Positions 1 to 12,791 of a stretch of 64,000 nt of DNA are shown piece by piece (position 1 is the stretch's first letter; every line of letters begins with the position of its first letter). The translations under genes and the position numbers were made by a program. This stretch comes from Tupaia tana (lineage: Eukaryota > Chordata > Mammalia > Scandentia > Tupaiidae): contig JAKSZU010000002.1 of assembly GCA_026018925.1 (NCBI GenBank), positions 157,039,400-157,103,399 of the forward strand, given 5' to 3'. The notes beneath the pieces are model-generated. The model worked only from the letters and a program-made list of their open reading frames with translations. It had not been told where the DNA came from and did no database searches.

Positions 1-513
1 TTACTCCTTATTTGAGTTTATTGACAGACATAAGCAAAAACACATTTTAGGAAAACGCATTTTGGGAGTTTAAGGTTTAAAAAAAAAAATCAGGTATATA
101 TTAGTATTCTGATGCAGGAATAAAACTAGCCAGAGCCAGCTCTTAACATTAATAAACATTATAATACACATTTTTTTACAGTACCTATTTGGATATTTAA
201 AACAATGAGCGTGGTTCTAAGTATTATTAGAGTGGTATCTGTATAGTCTTAACAAATCTAATCACAGGAAACTAAAATAATCTGATTCTGTCAATATCGA
301 AGAGTATAATTTCTTGCTTATTATTTTTGACTATTATGGAAATTTAAAATTTAAAAAATAACTTACAGAACAAGACCTATAAACAAGTATATAAAATATA
401 TGGTTCTTTCTCATATCAGTTTTCTTCAACATATCTGGAAAAATAATAAATAATAGGCACAACCCTTTTACCTTAATAAATTATCATTTATTTTATGAAA
501 ACAGTAGATAAAT

Positions 514-789
514 GACTTTTTTTTTTTCCTTTTTGAGAGTTTTATTTTTTTGCCTTAGGGCACAGGTGCTTGCTGGAGAGAGAGAGAGACAGAGAGAGTG
601 ACAGAGAAAGTGAGAAATTATCCCCTTGGGGAGATGGCCACATTGCAATCCTTTCTCCTCCATTCTCCTCCTGGGGTCTTGGGCACAGGTATGAGCCCAG
701 CATGAGTTTCAAGCCCGAGTCCAGGATTCAAATTGTGGTCAGCCATGTAGGAGTCCAGCAATGTAACTGCTACGCCACCTGCTGGTCCC
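514..789 (-). mobile_element. tRNA-derived SINE, long form
   Basis: Poly-T start, GA-rich stretch, then the complement of the tRNA-like head ending in gccacctgctggtccc. Flanks aaatgactttttt and aaatggctctttt are probable target-site duplications. Confidence 0.85.
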
Positions 790-908
790 TAAATGGCTCT
801 TTTCGAGGGTGATTTACTAAAGAAAGTCATTTTCCTGTATTTGTGGGTTAAAAGGAATATGCATATTTTTGATACCAAAAATATACTTGTATTTTTGGTA
901 TCAACTTT

Positions 909-1064
909 TTCATTTTTTTTTTTTTTTTTTAGATTTTTGCCATAGGACACACATGCTACTGGAGAGACTCAGAGAGGGGGAAGGTGATAAATCACTCCCC
1001 AGGAAGGGATGGCCATACTGCAATCCCTTCGCCTCCATTCTCCTCTCGAGATTTTGGGCACACG

Positions 1065-1105
<41 letters not shown>

Positions 1106-1200
1106 ATGCCCGGTGTGATTTTCAAGTCACCAGGTCTGAAACTTGAACCATGGCTGACCATGTGGGAGTCCAGTGCCTTAACCACACCACCAACTGGCCC
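909..1200 (-). mobile_element. tRNA-derived SINE, long form, with internal (CA)n
   Basis: Same family as the copy at 514. A (CA)n tract at about 1069-1098 has expanded from the GTGTGCGTG-type part of the body. Flanks ggtatcaactttt and gggtaccaacttt are imperfect target duplications. Confidence 0.85.
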
Positions 1201-1362
1201 TGGGTACCAACTTTGCTCAGTCTTTTTTCATCAGCTGATATTGGTAATACAAGTAATCCATAGACTTTCCATGTGCATTTTTCAGTGATTACTGTCTATA
1301 AACAGTATTCAGGCAAATAATTTCAGTTGATAGAAAAACTGGGTAAATATTTAAATTTTGAG

Positions 1363-1604
1363 GGATGACATAATGTAGTCAACCGCTGTTTGAATCCTGG
1401 ACCCAGTGGCTTAAAACTCATGCTTAAAACTCATGCACGTGCATGCCCAAGATCCTGAGAGGGTAATGGCAGAGAAGATATTGTAACGTGGCCATCCTCC
1501 CTGGAGGATGATTTCTCATTTTCTGTATCTCTGTCTCTCTGTCTCTCTGGTGAGTACCAGAGCCCTATAACAAAAATCTCTCTAAAAACAATAATAATAA
1601 AATA
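1363..1604 (+). mobile_element. tRNA-derived SINE with internally deleted head
   Basis: The middle of the tRNA-like head is missing: ggga runs quickly into tagtcaacc. A 13-bp unit, ttaaaactcatgc, is tandemly duplicated at 1411-1436. Flanks tttaaattttgag and tttaaattttgaa are target duplications. Confidence 0.8.
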
Positions 1605-1708
1605 AATTTAAATTTTGAAAAAAGCGGAGTGAAATTTTCAAAATTAGTTCAGAACTTTCTTAAATCCCTTCTATTATAAATGGATTTTCTTCCAATTATT
1701 ATTTCTTT

Positions 1709-1949
1709 TGGAGAGGTTTTTTGCTCTAGGGCGCGTGCGCTCGCCAGACATAGACAGACAGAAAGCAAGAAATCACCCCCCAGGGAGGATGGTCACGCCG
1801 CAATCCCTTCTCCTCCATTCTCCTCTCGGGATCTTGGGCACGCACACACACGCGCCCGGTGTGAGTTTAAGCCACTGGGTCCAGAACCCGAACCGCAGTC
1901 GACTACGTGGGAGTCCAGCAACATAGCCATTACGCTAACTGCCAGTCCC
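1709..1949 (-). mobile_element. tRNA-derived SINE, long form, CpG-rich
   Basis: Retains many CpGs (gggcgcgtgcgctcgcc), which suggests a young copy. Flanks cttccaattattatttc and cttccaattattttttg are target duplications. Confidence 0.88.
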
Positions 1950-2210
1950 CTTCCAATTATTTTTTGTCATTGTATAATTGTTACTTTTTTGGGGGCATGT
2001 TACCAGCTGGAATTCGAATTTTCCTTAATAAAAACAGTGGCACTTTATTACTAAGACAGCACTGACATCATCCTTATGAGATGTTTCCATGACAATCCAA
2101 TCTTTGTGACAGATACATAGATATTAATTTATTTTTATCACAGAAAAAATAATTTTTCATCTATTCCACTATACATATATGTGAAAAATCCATTAAAAAT
2201 ACATTTAGGA

Positions 2211-2620
2211 GACAGCATAATCCAGTGCTTAAGAGCATGGGCTTTGGAATCCCTCATGTGGGTCTGGATTCTGGTTTGTTGCTTACTAGTTATGCATACA
2301 GAGAAGTCAGGCAACCTCGCTGAGCCTTGGTTTCTTCAGTGGAGATGATAATGGCATCTACCTGATAAGGTTGCCGTGAGGGGGGCTGGCAGGTGGCACA
2401 GTGGTTAAGACGCTGGAATCTTACATAGCCGACCATGGTTCAAGTTCTGGACCTGGCGGCTTGCTTTCTCACTTTCTCTTTCTGTCTCTCTCTGGTCACA
2501 TTAAAAAAAATAAATAATGAAAACAAATAAAATTAAATAATTCTTTTCAAAAAAGGTTGTCATGAGGATAAGACAATGTATGTAGAACACTCTGCTTTGT
2601 GCTTCAACACATCACACACA
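2211..2620 (+). repeat. MIR fragment split by a SINE
   Basis: Text such as gcttaagagcatgggctttg and gagccttggtttcttcagtg is typical MIR. A short-form SINE at 2382-2554 interrupts it; the interrupted site ggttgccgtgag/ggttgtcatgag is duplicated on both sides. Confidence 0.75.
2382..2554 (+). mobile_element. tRNA-derived SINE, short form
   Basis: The head ggctggcaggtggcacagtg is followed directly by cttgctttctcactttctct and a ggtcacatt-aaaa tail, without the long 3' domain of the other form. Inserted in a MIR. Confidence 0.85.
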
Positions 2621-2906
2621 CATAATAATTAGATATTCATTTATCTTATTAATGAAGATAATTTATAGTTTAAAAAGGACAGGCTCAACAAGTAGTATGT
2701 CTCAAGAGACTATGAAGACAGGAAGAGTCTAGCTTTAACCAAAGAAACATGGGGCTGCCAGACCTTGTTTTTCATAAGCCACGAGGTCCATCCTGCCCCA
2801 GTAATGCCAGGATAAGCCCTCTCATGCTCCATCACTTGGAAACACTCCTTTTGATGGGAACAATCTTCATATGAACCATAGCTAGTTCCCAGAATGGTCA
2901 CAAATC

Positions 2907-3171
2907 CATTTTTAATTTTAAAAAAAATTTAAATTATTTTGTAATTTGATATAGGATTCATGAACTCACCAAAGACAGAGTGAGAGAGAGAAAAAGTGGG
3001 AAAGCACCTCCCAAGTGGGAAGGCCACACTGCAATCCCGTCTCCATCCTTGGGGTTTTGGGCACTCACTCACAGGTGCCTAGTGTTTTTCAAGCCACCAG
3101 GTCTAGGACTCAAATTGTGCAGTCGGCCCTGTGGGATCCAGCTGCCTTAACCACCATGCCAATGGCTGACC
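2907..3171 (-). mobile_element. tRNA-derived SINE, diverged long form
   Basis: The A/T-rich 3' end, GA-rich stretch and complemented head are recognisable though diverged. Flanks caaatccatttttaa and aacaattccatttttg are probable duplications. Confidence 0.75.
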
Positions 3172-3474
3172 CAACAATTCCATTTTTGTGACAGGAAATT
3201 TTCTTTTTCCTTATCTCTGCTGGTTTAGATGTTCTATTTTCAGTCAACATGGGGTTCAGTTTTTTGGAATAAAGAGCATCACATCTTGTCCTTACATATT
3301 TTGTGCCCCCTCATCATTAATTTGAGCAAGGTAAACTAATATTTTCTAAGGGAGTGTAAGTATCCACAATCCACATGTATATCCACATAACCTACTCACC
3401 AATTCAGATATATAAGTCTCTTTCATAGTAACTATTTGTAAATTTAAAACATTTAAATATTATATTTTATGTGC

Positions 3475-3733
3475 ACTTTTTTTTTTTTTTTAGGAGAGAT
3501 TTTTGCTAAAGAGCATGTGCACTTGCTAGAGAAAAAGAAAGTCAAGAAGTGAGAAATCACTCCCCAGAGGGATGGCCACACCACAATCCCTTTTCCTCCA
3601 TTCTCCTCTCGGGATTTTGGGGAGGCACACACACTCACCCAGCATGGGTTTTAAGTCACTGGATCCAGGACTTGAACCGTGGTTGACTATGTGAGAATCC
3701 AGCGATGTAACCATTATGCCATCTGTTGGTCCC
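3475..3733 (-). mobile_element. tRNA-derived SINE, long form
   Basis: Poly-T, ttgctaaagagcatgtgcac, GA-rich stretch and a head ending gccatctgttggtccc. Confidence 0.85.
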
Positions 3734-4189
3734 TTTATATTGTGATTTTGTTGAACTTTTTTGTTTTTTTTTAATTCTGTTTTTAATTGTGAAATGTACT
3801 GCCCAGAAATGTACTGAATATACGTTGTTAAATTATATGGCTGAATTATGTGGAGTTGAGTGTTACCCTTCCTAAATACAGGAGGAACCCACCCTCAGCT
3901 GACATGATCTCCTCCGGTAGCCGTGGGCGACACACATACCTTCAGTCACAACTGTGTGCCTAGACCATTACTGTGAGGCTTTTGCTTACACGGGAATAAC
4001 GCTCTGGGGAACAGAAAGGTGAGATTGTTTTCTTTTTTGCTTTTTATGGTGACAATGTGGTGGAGTTTTTTCCCCTTGCATATACCCATGCATTTGGAGA
4101 TTATTAACATGCACGATCATTAGTACCGGGGACTCATCTTAAAAGCCAAGAGTTGGACTGTATGTGAAAAGCATTATTTTACACCTCAT

Positions 4190-4720
4190 TGTTCGTGTGG
4201 GGACTAATTAATGAATACGTAATGCCATTAATTCACAATTAGCTCACTTATGTTTAACCACATGCTTTCTATGCATACATATATAAATATTAATTTTGGA
4301 TAGAAGGATAATCATTCAGCGCTATAACAATTAAACAGCTGTAACCTGTCTCATGTGTTAAGTGATGGAGCTGCAGGCGAGCTCCACAAGCAGATGGTCT
4401 TACCCACCCATGCTTAATGTTAAAGACTTTTTTAAAAAAAGAGGTGTTGACAAATCAGAACAAGTAGGCATAGTTTTAATGCAAATCGGCCAATTTGCAA
4501 TGTAGATTACCCTAAAACCTAATTTGGTGTATAGGAAAAAATTAAGCTCTGTTGTTAAAGGAAGGCATTATATCACATTTGGATATAGTAGCTTCCCCAC
4601 CAACATAATTATTTACTAATTTCACTCAACCAACAGAGTTTAATGGAAAAGCAGCTGGCAAAGTATTCATATTTATGGACCTCCTTTGACTGCTCCTTAA
4701 TTTATCCTAGCACATGCCTG
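4190..4720. promoter_or_regulatory. Candidate intronic regulatory island, TAATTA-rich
   Basis: A repeat-free block with clustered homeodomain-like cores (ctaattaatgaat, ccattaattcac, acaattagctcac) and an E-box-like CAGCTG. It sits in a broader repeat-poor stretch (3740-5080). Conservation cannot be tested here, so this is only a candidate. Confidence 0.3.
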
Positions 4721-5081
4721 TTAAATCCCAGAAATGATAGTCATATTTCAGACAGCTGTTTTCCAGCTTCATTAAAGAGACACTCAAAAAGGAGAGGGTC
4801 ATTGACCCTATCATAAAGAGCAATAGGAAAAAAAAAAAAACAAAAAACTGGCTCTAGTCATACCATAATCTGTGAATATTTTAAATATGAAAACAGCTTC
4901 CGTATGGGCTAACACCATCCTATATTTCAAAAATAGGTAGGTGGAGAAGGAATTGTTCTAAAATGAGAAGAGGCTACTTTTAACTAATATTTAAGAAATG
5001 ACAGAGATAAACTCTCACTGAAAGAACACTAATATACCATTGTGGAAAGAAGTAATCATATTTCTTAAACTAGTGAATTTG

Positions 5082-5237
5082 GAGTTGGCAGGTGGAGTGG
5101 TGGTCAAAGCACTGGACTCCTACAAGGCCGATTGGCGATCGAGTCCCAGACCTGTCTGTTTTCTCACTTTTCCTCTCTCTCTGGTCAAATTAAAAAATAA
5201 TAATAACAAATAAAAATAAAGTAATTCTTTTAAAAAA
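5082..5237 (+). mobile_element. tRNA-derived SINE, short form
   Basis: The head ggagttggcaggtggagtgg is followed by ctctctctggtcaaattaaa and the A-rich tail typical of the short form. Confidence 0.82.
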
Positions 5238-6124
5238 TTGTAGGGTTTAATTCTTCCATTCTTACATAAATGAAAGTTTGACATTTCATTTACTCAGTTA
5301 GGGTAATAAGGATCTCAGCATAGAACAAAATCACTTAAATCCACATTAATACTTTGCTAGCTGCCTGGACATTATAGTTTGCTGGCTTGGTTTTCTGAAA
5401 GAACATGGAATCTTTATAATCTAGGAAAAATGATAATCTTTCTCTTCCTGTGAACATTATAAAAGAGCTGGCAACATATCGTTTTGCACCTGGATTCACT
5501 CCCAAATGGCTCAGATTTAAACCTGTCAGGAAAAGTCTCCTGATGAACTTGGCGAGAATTGAAGGGAGCCTTTTCATCTTTATTTCTGGTTAAATTGTAT
5601 ATTCAGTCAACTGAGCCTTAACACGTCCTATATATTAGATTTTGGTGGCAATTAAGATCTTAGATGGTTTTTAAAGATGCAAATCAATGAGGTGTTCTGA
5701 ATTGAAGAAGATACTCTAGAATATGAGTAAAGGAATGAAACAGCAAGTTTCTAAAGAAAAACCAGTATAATATAAATTTGACATAGAACTTAATTGGCTT
5801 TTACTATATAATGTGTCTCAATAAACTTAAAAAATATTTTAAGATGACTGAAGATAAAAATATAGTTTACAGAAAAAAAATGGAAATCCTAGGCATAGCT
5901 ATATTACTATTTTATAATTTTATCAGGGCATATTAGCATTTTAACTCAAATGAATGGATTCAAGAATTTCTTTGAGGCAATAATTATACTTTATAGGTTG
6001 CTTGACTAAGACACAGAGAACCTACACAGGAAATTGCTTTGAGACTTAAAACAACAACTAGCTAGCAAAACAACTAAGTTCATGGTGGGAAGTAAACACA
6101 AGACAATGAGAAAAGAATGATCCA

Positions 6125-6302
6125 GAGACCAGCAGGTGGAGTCGTGGTTAAGGGTGCTAGACTCCCACATGGCTGACTGCAGTTCAAGTCCTGGACCTGG
6201 CGGCTTGCTTTCTCACTTTCTCTCTCTCAGTCTGTCTCTCTCTGGTCAAATTAAACTAACTAAATAAAGATACATAAAATAATTCTTTAAAAGAAAAAAA
6301 AA
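6125..6302 (+). mobile_element. tRNA-derived SINE, short form
   Basis: Head gaccagcaggtggagtcg, then a CT-rich stretch, ggtcaaattaaactaac and an A-rich tail. The flanks share an A-rich agaaaagaa(t/a)gatc duplication. Confidence 0.83.
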
Positions 6303-6765
6303 GAAAAGAAAGATCTGGGTTTCTCAAGCGTAAAGAAATCAGACATATCTCAGAGACACCATAAAAGAGTACAAATCATTAGCATTTTCATATCTACTGC
6401 TCTCATCTGAGGAAAATCACGGTGGATTTAACCAACTCTATTCTTTCTGAATATAGCTATTCCTCAAGTCAGGGGGCTGACAATGAGCTCAGTAGGAAAA
6501 AGCTTAATTTAGCAGTAACTGTTGAGACCCAAGTTGTACCACAGGAGGTAGGATGCGGAAAAACCTGGGCACAAATAACCAACACAACATGAAATTCCTG
6601 TGTCATCTGACTCTAAATAAGTAGGTGAAGCATGTATCTTCTAAAGAACTCAAAATTCTCATCCTTACAGGCTGTGTGTAAATCATCTAAGGGGAAAGAT
6701 GTATGCTGAATCCAGATATACGCCCTGACAAAACAATGACCTACATTCAGAGGTGAGTTTTCTTG

Positions 6766-6766
6766 T

Positions 6767-6803
<37 letters not shown>

Positions 6804-7043
6804 CTTAGGGCACGTACACTTGCCAGAGAGAGAGAGAAACAGAGGCAATGAGAGGGAAAGTGAGAAATCACCCCCCAGAGGAGATGGCCACACCACAATC
6901 CCTTCTCTTCCATTCTCCTCCGGGATCTTGGGTGCACAGGTACACATACCCAGCGTGAGTTTGAAGTCACTGGGTCTGGAACTCCAACTGCAGTCAGCCA
7001 CTTGGGAGTCTAGTGGCATAACTGCTATGCCATACGCTTGCCC
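6766..7043 (-). mobile_element. tRNA-derived SINE, long form, long poly-T
   Basis: Opens with more than 30 T (the A tail of the element on the minus strand) and closes at the complemented head near 7043. The tail length fits a fairly recent insertion. Confidence 0.83.
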
Positions 7044-7059
7044 CCAAGAGCTTTTTTTT

Positions 7060-7316
7060 TCAAAAAAGAGAGATGTTTGCTATAGGGCATGTGTACTCAC
7101 TAGAGACAGAGAGAGAGAGAGAGACAGAGACAGAGAGAGACAGAAAGCTAGAAAGCGAGAAATTACCCCCCCAGAGGGGATGGCCACACTGCAATCCCTT
7201 CTCCATTCTCTTCTTGGGATTTTGGGCACTGAATTTTAAGCTGCCAGGTCCAGGACTCCAACTGCAGTCAACTATGTGGGAGTCCAGCAATGTAACTGTT
7301 ACGCAATCAGCTGGCC
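7060..7316 (-). mobile_element. tRNA-derived SINE, long form
   Basis: Sits just after the previous copy, in the same orientation. Flanks aagagctttttttt and ctagagtttttga are imperfect duplications. Confidence 0.82.
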
Positions 7317-7576
7317 CCTAGAGTTTTTGAAGTCCAAAGAAAATGTTTCTTTTTTCTCAAGAGTAGAAGCACACATTTAAATCCCTCCAACCAATACACC
7401 TGCCAACTGACTTGGGGCTCACGTGCAGTTTCATGGTGACCATGCCCCGCCTGTCTACGATAAACCACAGCATGAAGCAGAGAACAGAGAAAACGACTCA
7501 AAAGCCTGATGTCATCACGAACAGTTGTTTATCCCTGCATTTACTTCCATTCTTGGGGATAAAGAAACTGATGTCT

Positions 7577-7845
7577 GGGCCAGCAGGTGGTATGGAGGTT
7601 AAGGAAGCTGGATCCCTTGTGACCAACTGCAAGGTTTGAGTCCTTGGCCCAGTTTGAAAACACACTAAATGTGTGTGCATGCATGCCCGAAATCCCAAGG
7701 AGAGGATGAAGAAGGAAGAAGGATTGCAGTGTGGCTATCCCAAGTGGGGGTGATTTCTCACTTCCCTGTCTGTGTGTGTCTCTCTCTGTTGAGTGCATGG
7801 CCCTATAGCAAGTTTTGTTTGTTTGTTTGATTTTTAAAGAAAGAA
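7577..7845 (+). mobile_element. tRNA-derived SINE, long form
   Basis: Complete copy from gggccagcaggtggtatgg to an A-rich tail. Flanks aaagaaactgatgtct and aaagaaactgatgcct differ at one base. Confidence 0.88.
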
Positions 7846-8048
7846 AAAGAAACTGATGCCTTGGCTAATCACTTATTGGGAAATAAATTGTCAGCATGAT
7901 TAGAGAACACTTTATCAAGATGACTCTTGGGACTGTGATTTTACTGACGGTCCTACAGTAAGGTGCAAAAGTTAATTTAGGATTGTAATCCAAACTTCCT
8001 CAAAGACGTGTCTGATAAGAGGGTATCATTCTCAGGGGGCTCTTAGAG

Positions 8049-8088
8049 ACGTGATCTGTGCGGGGCACCACGTGATCTGTGTGGGGCA
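8049..8088. repeat. Short tandem duplication, 21-bp period
   Basis: acgtgatctgtgcggggca at 8049-8067 recurs at 8070-8088 with a single C/T difference. Confidence 0.8.
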
Positions 8089-8198
8089 GTTTAAGCAGAC
8101 AAGTAAAGGAGGATACTGCAAGGTTAAGGTGGCAACACGCTTCACCAAGACAGTCAGCCCAAATCAGTAACTCTGAAGTTCACAGAACACAGGTTACA

Positions 8199-8282
8199 CT
8201 GGGTCGTCAGGGAAATCATGACACATTTTTTTTTTTAATAGGAAAACGTAGAAAAAACATCATGACCTTCCCAAGGACCTAA
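8199..8282. mobile_element. Short inverted-repeat element, family A (MITE-like)
   Basis: Begins ctgggtcgtcagggaaatca and ends with the near complement, tcatgaccttcccaaggacc followed by ta. One of six copies in the window; the others are at 9736, 49003, 53581, 59281 and 59411. Confidence 0.75.
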
Positions 8283-9488
8283 TAAACGCTGGTAGAGAGA
8301 GCAAGTGGTTCAACCACTCTGACATGCATTTGATACTAAACTCTAACAGGAACACAGAGACAGACTTAGGAGAGCGTCAGATTTGGATGACTAAATTTGT
8401 TTGCATCGTTTGCATCGGTAGATGACTCTCATTCAACAGGTTACAGAACGCTCAGTGAGTCACCAATTTGGCTAGAAGTATAGAGCTGCCCATGCTCGCA
8501 ACATGGGGTGCAGTTCAGCCGATTCTGTGACTTCATGTCCTTTCATGGTAAAATTGGTAACTATAAAGAAAACCCAACTAATATGGATGATCAATTCACC
8601 TGGGTGAAGAGAAAACCATCTGAATGAAAGAAAAATTATACCATCGAAACAGACAGCTATGATTACAAGAGACCATCCGAACGATCCTTCCTTCAGAAAA
8701 ATGAAACATTAGTAAATTCACAGGTTAAAAAAAAATACCATACTATTTGTAGCAGCTTTTTAAATATTGACATAGAGTAGTGAGCACTGGCAACCTGACA
8801 GAAAAAGGATCTTTATCGTTTTTGAAAGGTCAGATAAACTGGTTTGCATTGTAGAAAAGAGATTAAGTGACCTCATTTAAAAAAAAAATAGCAATTCTGA
8901 GGGGATTACAGAGGATAAAGTACTGTATATAAAATTGTTAACTGAATACATTAGACCAAAATGAGAAAAATTATATTGAGAGGTCCCCAGTGGGTACTAG
9001 TGTTACCTCAGTGGAAGAGTCAGACACCGGAAACCAGCCCGGCTTTCAGAAAACAGGTGAAACTTGAGCTCTGAAGCAGGTGCAGATGGTTCTCTCAGGA
9101 ATCCCTGTTACAGCCAATTTCCTATTATGCAGAATCACTGGGGCTGCAGAGCAGGAAAGCCCTCGAGAAGTTTTCTGCACACTCTGTGGAAGGTTTTTAG
9201 TCTGTGTTTTCACTGCCAATCCAGTGAGTTTAGGAGCATTTCCTTCCACTTAGCTCCATGTCTACTGTCTCTGTGTCCACCGCCTGACTGTGTGTAAGAT
9301 CTTGAGACATCTACATCTATACTAACAGTATGTTCCCAGCTGGAGGGGATCAGTTCTCACTGTGTCTAGCACTCCTGTTTCTCTGCAGGAATTAAGAGAG
9401 GCTAATTTCAGTGCATAAAGGCAAGATGCAATAGCGAAGAATTACAGTCAACTTTCTGTTGATTTTAATGCAAGTACTCTACCACCAC

Positions 9489-9700
9489 CATAAGAACAGC
9501 ATACCCTGCAGTGTTTACTTTGTGCCAGGTACTGCGCTAAGTTCTCTTCCTCATGTTTGAATCCATTTTCTAGTCTCAGAAACGCTTTGAGATAGGGATG
9601 ATTTTCATTCCCACTTTACAGGTGAGGAAACTGAGGCATGGAGGGCTTACTGATTTCCCAAGATAACACAGACGTCAAGTGATAGGGCTGAGATCAGGGA
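9489..9700 (+). repeat. MIR element
   Basis: Contains the characteristic core text actttacaggtgaggaaact followed by gaggcatgg, preceded by gtgccaggtactgcgctaag. Confidence 0.9.
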
Positions 9701-9735
9701 CGGATCTAGGTATTGTGGGACCTGAAACTTATCTA

Positions 9736-9815
9736 TTAGGTCATCAGGAAAGTTAGGACGTGTCTCTCTCTGTTTTTCTATGCAAAAAGAAGACATGGCT
9801 TTCCTGATGACTCAA
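9736..9815. mobile_element. Short inverted-repeat element, family A (MITE-like)
   Basis: Arms ttaggtcatcaggaaag and ctttcctgatgactcaa are near inverse complements, with TA immediately outside both ends (9734-9735 and 9816-9817). The layout fits a non-autonomous Tc1/mariner element. Confidence 0.82.
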
Positions 9816-10049
9816 TAATTGGGAGAACTTTGAAAATTTCAAATTTAGAGCAGAATCTAAATTTGAAATTAGGTATATAAGTATTTAGAAAAAGGAAAAA
9901 CTACAATAATGTATAATTTTTAAGTTGATAAATATCAGAAAAGTCACATAACATCTTTAAATTAAGTGACATGTTTCTAATAAATTTTCTCCCCTATTTT
10001 GGGGGCTATATTACTCTCTGATTGCCTCTATATAGGACAATGATTTTTT

Positions 10050-10125
10050 CTAAGAATTTTTTAAATTTAACTTTATTTATTTATTTTAATTTGACCAGAG
10101 AGGGACAGAATGAGAGTGAGAGAGG

Positions 10126-10158
<33 letters not shown>

Positions 10159-10253
10159 GAAGGGAGAAAACAAGCCTCCAGGTCTGGGACTCGAACCACA
10201 GTTAGCCATGTGGGAGTCCAGCACCCTTAAGCACCATGCCACCTGTCAGCCCT
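10050..10253 (-). mobile_element. tRNA-derived SINE, short form
   Basis: Starts with an A/T-rich tail and ttttaatttgaccagagagg, then a (GA)n tract and the complemented head. Flanks gacaatgatttttt and gacaatgattttgt are clear target duplications. Confidence 0.87.
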
Positions 10254-11398
10254 GACAATGATTTTGTAATATTTTATATGATAAGAATAGGAAGATAATT
10301 CAGTATTCATTCAATATGATAGCTTACTATGATTTTCATTATTAATAGTTTAGAAAAGTTTCATTTGACTTCAAAATTTGTTAGTAGGAATGTCCTATAT
10401 GTATTTGCCATTACTGTCAAATTTAGTTAGAGTTTTTTGTGCAATAAACTCATCTTAAATACTCTTTGAATCAACCACCCCCTTTAACCACTTTGCTGTG
10501 ATGTCTTCACAGTGGAATATTTTGAATTTTATATTATCGTTGTTAATGCCAGCAGTTCACTTTATACAAAGAAGAAATCTTTTTGGGTGGGTGCCATGAT
10601 TCAGTGATACGCCAGGACGCATAACTCACATGACTTCACACAGCGATGGGCTTGACATGTGCAGCACTGAATGAATCTGTGTTCTACAAATACAAGGAGC
10701 CTGACAATTCCTCAAGAAAGAAATACTCATTAAAAAAGATATAGCATGCTTATCAATGTCTACATTGCTTTATCAAGTATACTCCTGATCGAAGAAGACT
10801 TCCATCTTGCTTAGGCATTTTACAGATCTGATGATAAGAAGAATTTTTCAGACTAGTTTGTCTCCTCCATTCATTTCAAACCTTCTTTGTCCTGCTATAC
10901 TTCCCATCTTCTGGGGCAGGGCTCCAGAGAACAAAGTCCTATCTTCATACATCTCTGCCCTTGGACTCTGATGTCACTTAGGCAAGTCAGTGAGTGGTAG
11001 AAATATTTCTGGATGGCTAGCAGTAATAGCCACAGAATGAAATGATTTCACACCTAATAAATCCATCCCAGTACATGCAAATTAAAGGTATCCTTCACTC
11101 CAATTCTCCATAGCTGGATTCTCCAAGTGCCATGGCTGCTGGGTGCAGTGCCATCCTATACAAGAGAGTGTGGTGGGAAGGGAGTCAGAGTGGAAAGAAT
11201 CCAGAAGTTTTACCTGATGTGCAAGTTTCATATGAACACGGGACCATGTGACCCCACAGTCCTTTTGTGGGATCTTAGAAGGGGCCAGTGCCAAGTGAGG
11301 GACTCTGACACTTAACCTTCACCAGCTTTATAATAAATATGTCTCTGCCCTGGCCAGGGACCCAAGTAAAGTGGGCACTAAAGACTCCCTTCTTCCTG

Positions 11399-11659
11399 CC
11401 TTTTTTTTTTTTTTTCCCTGTGTAGTTTTTGCTAAAGGGTGTATGCACTTGCCAGAAGAGAAACTGAGAAATCACTCTTCTCACCCCCAAGAGGGATGGT
11501 GATGCCACAATTCCTTCTCCTCAGTTTTCTTCTCAGGATTTTGAGCATGCGCACACGAGCGCTTCGCATGGTTTTCAAGCTGCCTACTCTGAGACTCGAA
11601 CCGCAAGGTCAACAATGTGGGATCCAGTCACCTTAACCTCCATGCCACCTGTTGGCCCG
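11399..11659 (-). mobile_element. tRNA-derived SINE, long form
   Basis: Poly-T, ttgctaaagggtgtatgcac and a head ending ccacctgttggcccg. Flanks aagactcccttctt and gagagtcccttctt are duplications. Confidence 0.85.
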
Positions 11660-11914
11660 AGAGTCCCTTCTTAACCATGACTCCATACTGACTGATGCTA
11701 AGCCAAACGCCCTCCAGAACAGTCGTGTGTAGCTATAATTTGGTACCCTGTACCACTCGATATAGGATAATTACAAATAAAATTTGAATAAGAACGTGAA
11801 AAGAGAGCTTTAGAGTTTCACATTGTTTTATTATGAATGATTTCCAATTAGGAGAACACTACAATTACAAAGAACACTGATTTTTGTAGTCGAAGTATTT
11901 GTCAAAGTGGTCTT

Positions 11915-11938
11915 TGTGTGTGTGTGTGTGTGTGTGTA
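11915..11938. repeat. (GT)n microsatellite
   Basis: About eleven GT units preceded by gtggtcttt; not inside a recognisable SINE. Confidence 0.9.
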
Positions 11939-12611
11939 GGTTTATTTCTTTTTTCTTTTTTTTAATTTAACAGTCTAAATACTGTTCTTTCATCATTTCC
12001 TGAGATAAAATTTAGAACATCGAACCTGCGCTTGTCCACGTTGGTGGAAGTTTTCATCTTTCTCTTCCTCCTTCCCCCCATATTGCTCAGGAGATAACTC
12101 CCCATCTGTGTGCATTTCGTTTTCAATTTCTAATCTCTAGAATCCCAAAGCCCAGAGCAGCCATGGTATTTAACAGAGGTATGCTGAGGACTGAATGTCT
12201 AAGTTTTGTGTGAGCAAACAAAGCATGTCTTTGTGATCATTCATGATCTTGTTTCCCAATGTACTAAAGAATTAGAATAGAAACAAATAGCTGGTCTTTT
12301 GTAGCTTAAAGGAATTAGGATTTCCCCTAGGCCGAATTTCCATTTGAATTGCCTGAAAGTACATGAAAATCAATGTAGCTCAATAAACAACTCTGTATTT
12401 GAGACATTACTAGAAGAAAAAGTACCATAATATGCTCCACCTTTCTTTATCATCTTGATTTTAAAAAACAGCTCGAGAACCTCCAACCCAAACAAATGAA
12501 CTTCTTGTTAAACAATATCCATCTTGAGACTAGGTTATGTTTTATAACAATAAAATGCAAATTTCATGAACTCTTTAAAGTAAGTTTCTTGGACAAAAAT
12601 TTTTATTATTT

Positions 12612-12757
12612 TTTAAGTTTTTTTTTTTTTCTCCCATTTGCATGCATTCACAGGAGAGGAGAGATTAAGAGAGATGGAAAATGAGAAATCACTCCCCCAG
12701 GGGGATGGCCATGCTGCAATCCCTTCTCCTCCATTCTCCTATCAGGATTTTGCGCAT

Positions 12758-12791
<34 letters not shown>

